Assembly: GCA_019671005.1 (NCBI GenBank) | Contig: CM033738.1 | Location: 17,200,202-17,264,201, forward strand | Origin: Hibiscus mutabilis | Taxonomy: Eukaryota; Streptophyta; Magnoliopsida; Malvales; Malvaceae | Direction of reading: 5' to 3' | Length of the DNA stretch: 64,000 bases | In this document: positions 55,774 through 64,000 of the stretch, piece by piece | How positions within the stretch are numbered: position 1 is the stretch's first letter | Layout: each line of letters starts with the position of its first letter | Translations under genes and position numbers: made by a program | The notes under the pieces: model-generated | The model's database searches: none | What the model saw: the letters and a program-made list of their open reading frames with translations, nothing else | Told to the model about the DNA's origin: nothing

Positions 55774-57070
55774 TTGCCTAGTCTGTTTGTTTCTCTTTTG
55801 CAGGACTTCAATGATGTTTTAGGTGATCCACCTGACGGTTTGCCACCCTTAAGAGGAATTGAACATCAAATTGACCTAATTCTGGGTTCTTCTATTCCAA
55901 ATAGACCAGCATATAGATGTAATCACGACGAAACCAAGGAGTTAGAAAAACAAGTGGAAGAACTACTCAACAAAGGCTACATTCGTGAGAATTTAAGCCC
56001 TTGTGTCGTTCCAGTACTTTTGGTGCCAAAAAAAGATGGTTCATATAGAATGTGTGTCGATTGTCGACCGATCAACCGAATAACAATCAAGTATAGGCAT
56101 CCTATTCCACGATTAGATGACATGCTTGATGAACTCTACGGCGCATGCATCTTCACCAATATTGATTTGAAGAGTGGTTATCATCAAATTCGAATGAAAC
56201 AAGGAGATGAATGGAAAACCGCTTTCAAAACCAAGTTTGGTTTATATGAATGAACAGTTATGCCATTTGCTTTGACCAATGCCCCTAGTACATTCATGAG
56301 ATTGATGAACCATGTCCTTCAGGAGTTTAGAGGTAAGTTTGTTGTTGTTTATTTCGATGATATTCTTATCTACTCTTCTTCTTTTGATTTATATATCTTT
56401 CATGTGAAATCGGTCTTCGAAGTTCTCCGAAGATAACAATTATATGCTAACATGGAAAAGTGCGTGTTTTGTAGTGAAAGTCTTAGTTTTCTAGGCTTTA
56501 TAGTAAGTGCACAGGGTATCCATGTTGACAATGAAAAAGTCAAAGCAATTTAAGAATGGCCCACGCCATCATCCATAACTGATGTGAGATCCTTCCATGG
56601 CCTAGTAAGCTTCTACCATCGCTTTGTCAAGGATTTCTCTACCATTGCCGCACCATTGACAGATATCATCAAAAAAACGGTAGGTTTTCATTGGGGTGAG
56701 GCACAAGAACAAGCCTTCCAAACACTAAAAGGTAAACTTTGTACTGCCCCAATTCTTCGTCTTCCCAATTTTTCTAAAACTTTTGAGTTAGAATGCGATG
56801 CCTCCGGTATAAGCATAGGCGCAGTTCTTTTACAGGAAAAACAACTAATAGCTTACTTTAGCAAGAATTTAAAATGAGCACATTTGAACTACTCAACTTA
56901 TGATGCAGAGCTCCTTGCATTAGTCTGTGCACTTAAAGTTTGGCTGCTAAACGGCCAAGGTAATTTGAGCAAGAGACATGCTCGGTGGGTGGAGTTTATT
57001 GAAACATTCCCTTATGTGATCAAGTACAAAAAAGGTAAGGATAATGTAGTAGCAGATGCACTATCTAGAA
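55774..57070 (+). pseudogene. Gypsy I reverse transcriptase and deleted RNase H
   Basis: RT reads LRGIEHQIDLILGSSIPNRP, VLLVPKKDGSYRMCVDCRP, FTNIDLKSGYHQIRM, then TGA at 56251-56253 where YEWTVMPF needs Trp. It continues MPFALTNAPSTFMRL and the catalytic box VVYFDDILIYSS near 56345-56380. Further stops lie near 56435, 56550 and at 56875-56877. RNase H starts FELECDASGISIGAVL and YSTYDAELLAL, but after ALKVW it jumps straight to GQGNLSKRHARWVEF. About 25 residues usually between these, including the second catalytic Asp, are missing. It ends with DNVVADALSRR. The enzyme is inactive. Confidence 0.88.
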
Positions 57071-58513
57071 GGTATACCCTAATTACTCAAATGCATGCTA
57101 CTATATTGGGATTCGAACAAATAAAGCAATTGTATCCTAATGATCTAGATTTCAAGGAAATTTATACTCATTGTTTAAAAGGTGCTTTTAACAAGTTTTA
57201 TCTTGTAGATGGGTTTCTTTTCCGAATAAACAGGTTGTATATACCACAAGGCTCCATTAGAGAATTGCTAGTCCATGAATCACACTCTAGAGGCTTAATG
57301 GGGCACTTTGGCATCTCCAAAACGTTAGACATGGTAATGGAGCATTTTTTTGGCCACATATGAGGAAACCCATGGAAAAGGTATGCGCATCTTGCATCGT
57401 TTGTAAACAAGCAAAATCCAAGGTAAGTCCTAACGGTTTATATACACCCCTTCATATCCCTTCTTTCCCTTGGGTCGATTTATCTATGGACTTTATTCTT
57501 GGATTACCTAGTACCAAAAAGGGTCGAGATAGTATTTTTGTTGTGGTCGATAGGTTTTCAAAGATGGCTCACTTCATACCATGCCATAAAACGGATGATG
57601 CAACACATGTAGCCGATATCTTCTTTAGAGAAGTAGTACGACTTCATGGAATTTCACGCACCATCATTTCCGATAAAAATGTAAAGTTCATAAGCCATTT
57701 TTGGAAGGTTTTGTGGGGAAAGATAGGTACCAAACTTCTTTATTCTACTACTTGTCACCCACAAACGGATGGACAAACTGAGGTAATAAATCGGATCTTA
57801 GGTGCATTACTCAGAACCGTTGTCGGTAAGAACACAAAAACTTGGGAAGAATATCTACCTTTTGTAGAGTTTGCCTACAACCGTTCTATTCATTCATCCA
57901 CCGGTTATTCTCCATTTGAAGTAGTCTATGGTTTTAACCCCTTAACTACATTAGACCTTGATCCTTTACCTATTGATAATATTAGCAGCTTAGATGGCGA
58001 AAAGAAAGCAGAACTAGTTAAATCTATTCACACTAAGGCAAAGCAAAAAATGGAGAAAACATATGAAAACGTTGCTGCCAAAGTCAACAAAGGCCGGGGC
58101 CAAGTTGTCTTTGAACCAAGAGATTGGGTTTGGTTGCACATGCGTAAAGAAAGATTTTTGAACCATAGGAAATCCAAATTGGATCCATGAGGAGATGGAC
58201 CATTCCAAGTCCTTGAAAGGATCAACAACAATGCATACTGAATTTATCTACCAGGTGAGTATAATGTGAGTACAACTTTTAATGTTTCTGATCTTTCTCC
58301 CTTTGATGTTTCAGATTCGTGGATGAATCCTTTTGAGGAGGGAGGGGATGATACATGTACCACAAGGCAATTCCAAGGACAAGTTGGACTTACTTTTCCA
58401 CTTGGCCCAATAACCCGAGCCAAGTCTAATCTAATCAAGGACAAGCTGAATTCGACCGTCCAAGTATTCGTGAGCAAAGGATTACAAGCTGCCATGAAGA
58501 AAGAATAATTTCT
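57071..58513 (+). pseudogene. Gypsy I integrase, running into the 3' LTR
   Basis: Would insert the cDNA. The zinc-binding part (HESHSRGLMGHFGISKTLD, then CASCIVCKQAKSK) is split by a frame shift and stop near 57360. The core is complete: VDLSMDFILGLPSTKKG, TIISDKNVKFISHFW and HPQTDGQTEVINRIL carry the DD35E residues. The C-terminus reads QVVFEPRDWVWLHMRKERF, a TGA at 58188-58190, then TTFNVSDLSPFDVSD and NPFEEGGDD. It continues past the LTR boundary at 58349 into GLTFPLGPITRAKSNLIKD and stops at 58506-58508. The absence of a chromodomain and this tail favour a CRM-like element. Confidence 0.85.
58335..58348 (+). other. Polypurine tract of gypsy I
   Basis: GAGGAGGGAGGGGA immediately before the 3' LTR; it is simultaneously coding (EEGG). 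Confidence 0.92.
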
Positions 58514-59666
58514 TGAAGGAAGTTTACACTTAACATCCTTCAAGAATAATTGGGTCACAAAAACTCAACTTGCTTCACATTTGGAGATGGATATCCATGA
58601 GCCTTTAGATGTCCATTAATTAGCCATTTTTATTGTAATTAGACCCAATACTTGTTACTATAAAAGATTGGGTCAGATTTTTATTTTTAGCCCAAATTAG
58701 GATTTACAAGTGTTTTTAGGCCTAGTTAGCTTTTAAAACAACCCACACATGCCTCCTTAACCAAGAACCAATTTCTTATCATCTAAACCAACCCAAATAC
58801 CCTTAAATTCGTCCAAATAAAGGCCCTATCAACTTTTACTTGTTGCCCAATCAAAACAGCTCTTATCAGCCCATTACTTGATGCCCAAGCAAACCAGCCT
58901 TCATCAAGTTTACTTGCTGCCCAAGCAACCAGCCCTTATCAGCTTATCACTTGCCTTATCACCCTATCCCTTGCCACACAAGCACAAGGAATTTAAAGGC
59001 TGTTATTTTATTATTTTTTTTAATTAGATTAGGTTTTCCTTGTTTTAGTAGAAGTTAAATTACTTTGTCTATCCTTCACCTATAAAAGGATGAAGCCTCC
59101 ATCATTGTAAGACATGTTTTCTTTGATTTATGAAATATTTAGTGAGTTTGTTTTTGCAAGCGCTGATTACTTATGCCTTCAAAGTCTTCTTCAACATAAG
59201 TTCGACGAGTTCTTGTAAGGGAGATCATCTTCGCACTCTTGCTTGCCTAGATAATCGCGTCTAGGAAGGTAGGTTAGAGCCGCTTGAGGTTGCTTGCTTA
59301 GATAATTGAGTTTAAGAGGGTGCCGAGGACAAAACAACATCAACAATTCGCAAGCCATCTTCATCTTCAACCTTCACACCATCTTCCATAATTCCATAAA
59401 CAAAGCTAGAATAGATTTGTTTTACTTATCTCTTTCTCAATCCCTTTTAATCTTTTTTTATATTCTTATTTCTTATCGTATAATCCTTCATCTTGTCTTT
59501 CTTTCTTTAAATTTTCAGCCTTGAATCTGAAAAATTCAAGAAAATCTCTTCTTTTTTCTCTTGAATTTTCAGATCTGCCCAAACTTCCTTGATTGAGTCT
59601 AGAGCTCCTAGTTCTTGCAACAACTTGATTGAAGGCTTCCAAATCTAAGATTGCGTTATTCTATCA
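58349..59666 (+). repeat. 3' LTR of gypsy I
   Basis: Close to the 5' LTR but with an additional 'ATTGGGTCAG...CCCAAATTAG' stretch near 58668-58700 and an earlier stop in the overlapping frame. Confidence 0.92.
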
Positions 59667-60099
59667 ATAAGTCTTCCTCATTGTACTTTACCTCCATCAT
59701 TTCCAAATCTGAGACGGTCTCCTTGAAATCAATTAGGTGGTCGTCAAGACACGAACCTTCTGGTAACTTGTGGGAGTATAGGCTTTGCTTCAGGAGCAAC
59801 TTGCTGGTCAAGGTTTTCTTCTTGCAAATTTGTTCCAATTTTGCCCATAAGTTGACAATTGTCTTCTCTGTGTGAACATCCTGCAAAATACTATTTGATA
59901 AGTGCAAACGAATCTGGGAAGCATCTTTCCTATTCTTGCGGCGCTTCTTTGTATCTGACCATTCTTTCGACATATTATCAAAACCATCTAATGCATTATC
60001 TAAATCCATCTGAACAAGAACATTTTGAACCTTCACCTGCCATAGCAAAAACATGGCGTTGCGATCCAACAACGAAATTTCATACTTCACCGTCGTCAT
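59667..60099 (-). pseudogene. Element H Gag, N-terminal part
   Basis: The minus-strand ATG at 60097-60099 (MTTVKYEISLLDR) lies about 20 bases after the primer site. It reads the copia Gag (UBN2/gag_2 family): FLLWQVKVQNVLVQMDLDNA, ASQIRLHLSNSILQDV, VNLWAKLEQICKKKTL, QSLYSHKLPEGSCLDDHLID, NEEDL. The frame is intact to the insertion of gypsy I at 59666 and continues in the same phase at 51735. This gag segment of about 145 residues has no stop, unlike the downstream part. Confidence 0.88.
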
Positions 60100-60119
60100 T
60101 ATCCTAAGTAACTTGAAAA

Positions 60120-60131
60120 GCTCTTATACCA
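60120..60131 (-). other. Primer-binding site of element H
   Basis: The minus strand reads TGGTATAAGAGC, one change from the iMet primer match TGGTATCAGAGC, three bases after the 5' LTR. Confidence 0.85.
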
Positions 60132-60134
60132 ATT

Positions 60135-60497
60135 TGTTATAATACCGGGACGATAATGACGAGACAAGTAAATAAGAGCAAACGCAGAAAAGAAAAATAA
60201 CACCAAGAATTTACGTGGAAAACCCAAAAAGGAAAAAACCACGGGCAGAGGACGAGAACTTTCACTATGATGGAGAAAGAGATTACAACTGATTTATGAT
60301 GTTCTGTCTAAACCCATAATTCCTAGTATCTATTTATAGGGATAGATTCCTTTTTTACAGAGGAAACTTGCATAGAAACAAATTCTACTCAAACTAAGTT
60401 TCCTACTTCTAATTAATATAAATTAAACAAGATCTACTAAAAGTATGATTCTAACTTTAAACCAAATCCCAAAAGAATTTGGATCACAACTCTAACA
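60135..60497 (-). repeat. 5' LTR of element H
   Basis: 363 bp with a minus-strand TATAAATAG box at 60330-60338. Confidence 0.92.
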
Positions 60498-61540
60498 AAA
60501 GCGCTAGTGAAAGTGTGTCAGTTTTCTTATCCCAAAATGAGAATTTATCGGGATTATGTGACAAATATAAAAAAAATGGGAAACTATTAAAAGAACTTGA
60601 CATTATCGTGTAACATTTGTGGTGAAACTCGTAATGAAAGTTATACTAGGATAAAGGCTTTTTTTTCAAATTTTAGATAAAGGGGTTGCACGTTGCAACA
60701 AAATAACTATAAACAAGAAACTTAAAATGTTAAAGTTTGTAGAGGAATGTGAGAAGAGAAGGAAACAAGGAACAACTACAGAGATTTGTTTGCCTTGTCA
60801 ATGTCAAACTGGAATTGAGATTAATTCTTCTTCTAAAAAGAGAAAATTTAATTTTTCACCCCTTGCTAGATCATTTTACATGAATGCTAAGACTTAACTA
60901 GATGAAAAAAATTGCAAGAATTTTTTATACTGATGGTCTTGGCTTTAACCTTGCTAGAAATCTCCATTACCATAGGATTTTCACTTTCTTACAACCCACA
61001 ATATATTTGATTATGTGCCCCTTAGTTATAGTAAATTGTGAATTACATTACTCCAACAAAAAACTAATGTTGAGAAGCTTTTACAACCAATTAAAGTGAC
61101 ATGGCAAGAAAAATGGATGGCTATTGTGTGCATTGGTTGGAGTGATCCAACAAAAAAAAGCTCTCGTTAATTTCATTGCTACTTTTAGAAATGGATCTAT
61201 GTTTCTTAAAGCTGTAAATTACTTTGGTAAAGTCAAAGATAAGTTTTTCATTACTAATTTGATGAAAGAAGTGATTGATGATGTGGGTCACCAAAATGTG
61301 GTACAAAAAATAAAACTAATTACAAGGTGGATGAGAGATTATTAAAAGCATGTATCCTCATATTTATTGGACATCATGTGTTGTCCATGCTCCTAATCTT
61401 GTCTTGAAGAATATTTGTTTGGCAAAAAAACATAGAGGGAATGAGGAAACATATGACATATGTCATTGGATTACCAAAATTCATGGGGATGTTGTACAAA
61501 TAAAAGATTTTATCATGGACCACAATATGAGATTGGTAAT
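60498..61540 (+). pseudogene. hAT transposase relic (BED / DUF659 type)
   Basis: Plus-strand fragments across shifted frames follow the order of plant hAT transposases. A possible BED-finger remnant lies near 60590-60690. Then KKIARIFYTDGLGFNLARN (60905-60960), a short NKKLMLRSFYNQLK-like piece, GVIQQKKALVNFIATF and NGSMFLKAVNYFGKVKD (61130-61240), LMKEVIDDVGHQNVVQKI, then MYPHIYWTSCVVHAPNLVLK and DICHWITKIHGDVVQIKDF (61350-61530). This is the DUF659 transposase core with the CxxH-like 'SCVVHAPNL' region. Many stops make it dead. Athila E interrupts it at 61541 and copia H lies at or near its 5' side. A functional copy would move a DNA transposon with 8-bp TSDs. Confidence 0.8.
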
Positions 61541-62821
61541 TGTTGCGTGATTTAAGTGCAATACAAATGGTGCAAGTGAATACACCACAAGTAATAGTAT
61601 ATATTAAGATTGTCTCCACAGGGATTGGTGAAACCTTGATTTCTAGCTTCTTACACTGAAAAGAGAATAATATTGAAGGTGATAAATGGTGATAAATAAC
61701 AAGTAAACAAATAAAATAAAAAGAAGTAACTGATATGAGGAAGAATGATGGGTTATCGTGAGTGATGGCGTGATTGTCGGATGAATTACTGTGACTAATA
61801 ATTACTAAGGCAAGTGAATTGAAATGGCAAGCCAGTTGTGGTGGCAAGTTAATTGTCGTGGCAACTAGTTTTCATTCAATGTTCGACGGATTGTTCTTCG
61901 TTGTCTTTGAGTTATTCCTAACCAAAGAACTGAGGATTGTGCAAGCCTAGGTGATACATCCCTATGTTAACCTTGGGTGGACAACATTGATCTCTTCACT
62001 ATTCTTAGTTGCTAAAATTCGATTCTTATTCCTAAGGCAAATTAGTTCTTATCGATCGACTGATTCAACATAGGAACCGTATGCAATTCGTTTCGTGAAT
62101 CTAGCTCTCCCGAGCCTAGATAAATAAATACATTCAAGTACTTTCCCAAGCTTTCTTGAAATGAAATGAAATAAAACGAAAAACCAAGAATGGATAAAAT
62201 CTGAACTTAAATAGAATTAAAAACCAAAACAATCATTCGTCTCTCAACACCATTAAACCCGATAACCCAAGCCAAATTAATCTAGTTCATGGTTGGGTTG
62301 AAAGAAAATACAAAAGAATAAAACCCATACATGGATCGCAAGATACAAGAAAAAGAAATGGAGAAGATAGACTTCTCGAGCGTGATGAACTCTTGCAATC
62401 CAATCTACTCCCCTTCGATCAACACCCCATTCTTTGTTTTTGCTGATCTTTTTAAATAGATGTAGAGAGAGTTCAAATCCGTGTGAAAACCGTGGGGCTT
62501 GATCCTTATCTAATCGAAATTTGAATTTGAATCTGGGATAATTATCCTTTGCATTTTGAGATAATCCTGCAGATAATGTCATCTTTATCCATACTTGCCA
62601 CGACGTTCTTCGATAATTGGTTAGACAAGTCATTCCTGCACAAAATAAAGCAAAATATTAGTGATTTCTCTACAAAAACCATTGAAAATAAAGCCAAGCT
62701 CAATAGACAAGAAAACTACAAAACTATGCATGAATGACTAAGAAAGCAACTAAAATGAGAAAAAGTCTAACAATAATATAAGAAAAAAGGTAAAAATTAT
62801 AGTACTTTTACACACTTAACA
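61541..62821 (-). repeat. 3' LTR of Athila E
   Basis: 1,281 bp, related to LTRs B and F. It includes TTGCC/GGCAA words at 61809-61870 and a GATAA array at 62505-62590. Confidence 0.88.
62505..62590 (-). promoter_or_regulatory. GATAA-rich segment in LTR E
   Basis: About seven GATAA/TTATC words (cttatct, gggataattatcc, agataatcc, agataatg, tttatcc, cgataatt) in roughly 120 bp. They are upstream, in element orientation, of an AT-rich TATTTAAA-like box near 62450. This is the counterpart of the array in LTR F. Confidence 0.45.
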
Positions 62822-63092
62822 CACTCCCAAACTCGAACTATTGCTTGTCCCCAAGCAATGCAAACACTAACTATTATCTGCCAAAGCATTTACCACCACC
62901 TAACTTCAATCCTCAGAACCATGGCACAAGGTTGATTACCTTTCGATTGTTGAAAAAAAACACAAAATATTACCCAAAATTAAACTACAATGCTATTGAA
63001 AATGTGTGTGCGATGTTGTAAATAAGTTAATCAGCAAGATTCCGGGCAATTTGTAGGTTTTTATTATTAACTTGATGATGCAATTAGTTCTG

Positions 63093-63327
63093 CTAGAGCC
63101 AGTTTAGGCACCTCTAGCAATTTCTTTTCAATTAAATCAGCTAGAGCAAGATGAGCACCTCTAGTGATTCTCAATGTGTGAAAACTAGAGCTAGATGGGC
63201 ACCTCTAGTGATTCTCAATATGTGAAAACTAGAGCCAGATGGGCACCTTTAGTAAGAAAATCATCTCAATTCATTTTTTATATTTTTTATATATATTTTT
63301 GGGCTAGAACTAGTTGGGCACCTCTAG
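63093..63327 (-). repeat. Five hairpin repeats in the 3' UTR of Athila E
   Basis: Copies at 63093-63117, 63141-63164, 63185-63208, 63229-63252 and 63304-63327. On the sense strand each is close to CTAGAGGTGCCCATCTGGCTCTAG. CTAGAG and CTCTAG arms are kept in nearly all, while the middle varies more than in B. Two copies share the flank 'TGTGAAAA', suggesting local duplication. Confidence 0.82.
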
Positions 63328-63673
63328 AAATTTTCCAATTTTAATAACCTCTAGTTTACTAGGTCACCCCTAATCAACAAGTCACAGCAGTCTCAAAATA
63401 AGCAGCACCGTAGTAAAATTTAAGTAAACTCCATGCCAATCCTACAACCCAAGGTTTTCTCATCTAAGTGTAGTGGCAAAATTCATTATAGGATATCACA
63501 GCAAGTTTCAGCAGTTTTATTAGGTAATTGCCATGGCAAATAACATAGGCAAACTAACATGAGACAAACAAAATGAATGCAAATGACCATGAGAAAAAAA
63601 CACAAAACCCTCAACTCGAGAGAAGCATTGTCCTCAATACATGCAAAACTAAACAAAACAAAATGCAAATAAA

Positions 63674-64000
63674 CTAATCAGAGAGGTCGTCACCTCGAAT
63701 TTGTTGTTTTCTTTGAGCTATATGCTTGGTTTGTTTTCCGGTTAGTAGTGGTTGCTATCGTGAAGCTGGTACAGATTCATGAACTACAGTTTCCTCTACC
63801 TCCTCAACTAGCTCACCCTCATTCCAGGCCTCCTTTTATGTAGAAGCTTTACGCTTCAGTGTTAGCTTTGATGGTGCAGCCGGAGGTAGGGACTTCAACG
63901 ATGTAGAGGTGGTGTCCTCAGAATCTTAAAAAAATACAGAGATTCAGTACGCTCTGGTGCAGAAACAAGTTTTTTACCTTTCTGCGGGGTAGTAGTTGTC
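63674..64000 (-). pseudogene. Athila E ORF3 C-terminus
   Basis: The minus-strand frame ends KHIAQRKQQIRGDDLSD at a TAG (63674-63676), paralleling RRKLIIYDDELSE at the end of ORF3 in element B. The region upstream is Ser/Thr/Pro-rich, as in B. A TAG at 63755-63757, one base from CAG, interrupts it, so this copy is probably dead. The conserved core lies outside the window. ORF3 function is unknown. Confidence 0.65.

Larger units (their letters stand above)
51736..59666 (+). mobile_element. Ty3/gypsy chromovirus I (CRM-like), nested in H
   Basis: LTRs at 51736-53025 (1,290 bp) and 58349-59666 (1,318 bp) with a perfect TSD ATAAG (51731-51735 and 59667-59671). The primer site follows the 5' LTR; the PPT GAGGAGGGAGGGGA precedes the 3' LTR. 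Plus-strand order: gag, protease, RT, RNase H, integrase. No chromodomain is visible. Instead the polyprotein runs into the 3' LTR with a GPITRAK motif, an arrangement I associate with CRM-type elements (from memory). Several stops and an RNase H deletion disable it. Confidence 0.93.
44145..60497 (-). mobile_element. Copia-type element H (gag-pro, no RT), split by J and I
   Basis: LTRs of 362 bp (44145-44506) and 363 bp (60135-60497), TGTTAT...CTAACA in window orientation. Primer site at 60120-60131, PPT at 44507-44519. Removing the two nested elements leaves about 2.5 kb. On the minus strand this reads copia Gag, zinc-knuckle region, protease and GAG-pre-integrase, then goes almost directly to the PPT with no integrase core, RT or RNase H. 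The gag frame joins exactly across the I insertion and the protease frame exactly across the J insertion. Flanks GAAGT and AAAGC do not give a clear TSD. Confidence 0.88.
61541..64000 (-). mobile_element. Athila-like element E (3' part; continues off the window)
   Basis: The 3' LTR at 61541-62821 (TGTTGCGTGATTTAAG...CTTAACA in window orientation) is followed by the PPT GTTTGGGAGTG, a 3' UTR with five hairpins, and the C-terminus of ORF3. Layout and wording parallel element B throughout. It inserted into the hAT relic (left flank GTAAT). Its right end, pol and gag are beyond 64000. Confidence 0.9.

Noticed and set aside
44140..60502. TSD for copia H (GAAGT / AAAGC)
   Set aside because: Only three of five bases agree, no better than chance; element ends rest on LTR alignment, PBS and PPT.

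Overview
This window is nuclear plant DNA, almost certainly from a flowering plant (eudicot). Ty3/gypsy elements of Tekay, Athila and Tat type, Ty1/copia elements, a BED/DUF659 hAT relic and two fold-back MITEs fill it, and tRNA-iMet-type primer sites (TGGTATCAGA...) recur. LTRs rich in GTATCGATAC remind me of Malvaceae, but that is memory and unverified. I find no host gene, tRNA, rRNA or CRISPR array. Nearly all the sequence is nested transposons, and most boundaries are fixed by target-site duplications (TSDs) read directly from the sequence.

Layout. 1-2920: 3' end and 3' LTR of a Tekay element (A, + strand). 2921-7730: an old tract with a minisatellite and a decayed Tat-type gag (- strand). 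7731-15791: Tekay element C (- strand), with 3' LTR and broken gag-pol but no 5' LTR found. 16444-19927: a young non-autonomous LTR element (TR-GAG-like) with an uninterrupted Gag-protease ORF, matching LTRs, PBS, PPT and a 4-bp TSD. 20193-20515: a Mutator-type MITE with a perfect 9-bp TSD. 21097-21456 and 27895-29925: unidentified coding-like sequence and a decayed gypsy integrase end, now separated by an Athila-like solo LTR (F, 21578-27894) that itself contains copia element D (22981-27876).

30116-42888: a probable copia solo LTR (G) split by a full Athila-like element B (30683-42420, - strand) with gag, pro, RT, RNase H, integrase and an env-like ORF3. 43015-43455: a second MITE. 44145-60497: copia element H (- strand, gag-pro type, no RT), split by LARD-like J (45079-50998) and by gypsy I (51736-59666, + strand). 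H sits beside or inside a hAT transposase relic (60498-61540), which is cut on its other side by a second Athila-like element E (61541 to beyond the window).

The autonomous-type elements once encoded the standard cycle (capsid, protease, reverse transcriptase/RNase H, integrase), but all except the TR-GAG ORF carry stops, frameshifts or deletions. That ORF encodes capsid and protease only, so it would need another element's RT and integrase. The least expected signals are families of short palindromes or hairpins scattered through LTRs and even coding sequence: GTAYCGRTAC in three unrelated LTR families, TTGCCNNGGCAA throughout Athila B, CTAGAG...CTCTAG hairpins in the 3' UTRs of B and E, and CTCG...CGAG hairpins in the LTRs of J.
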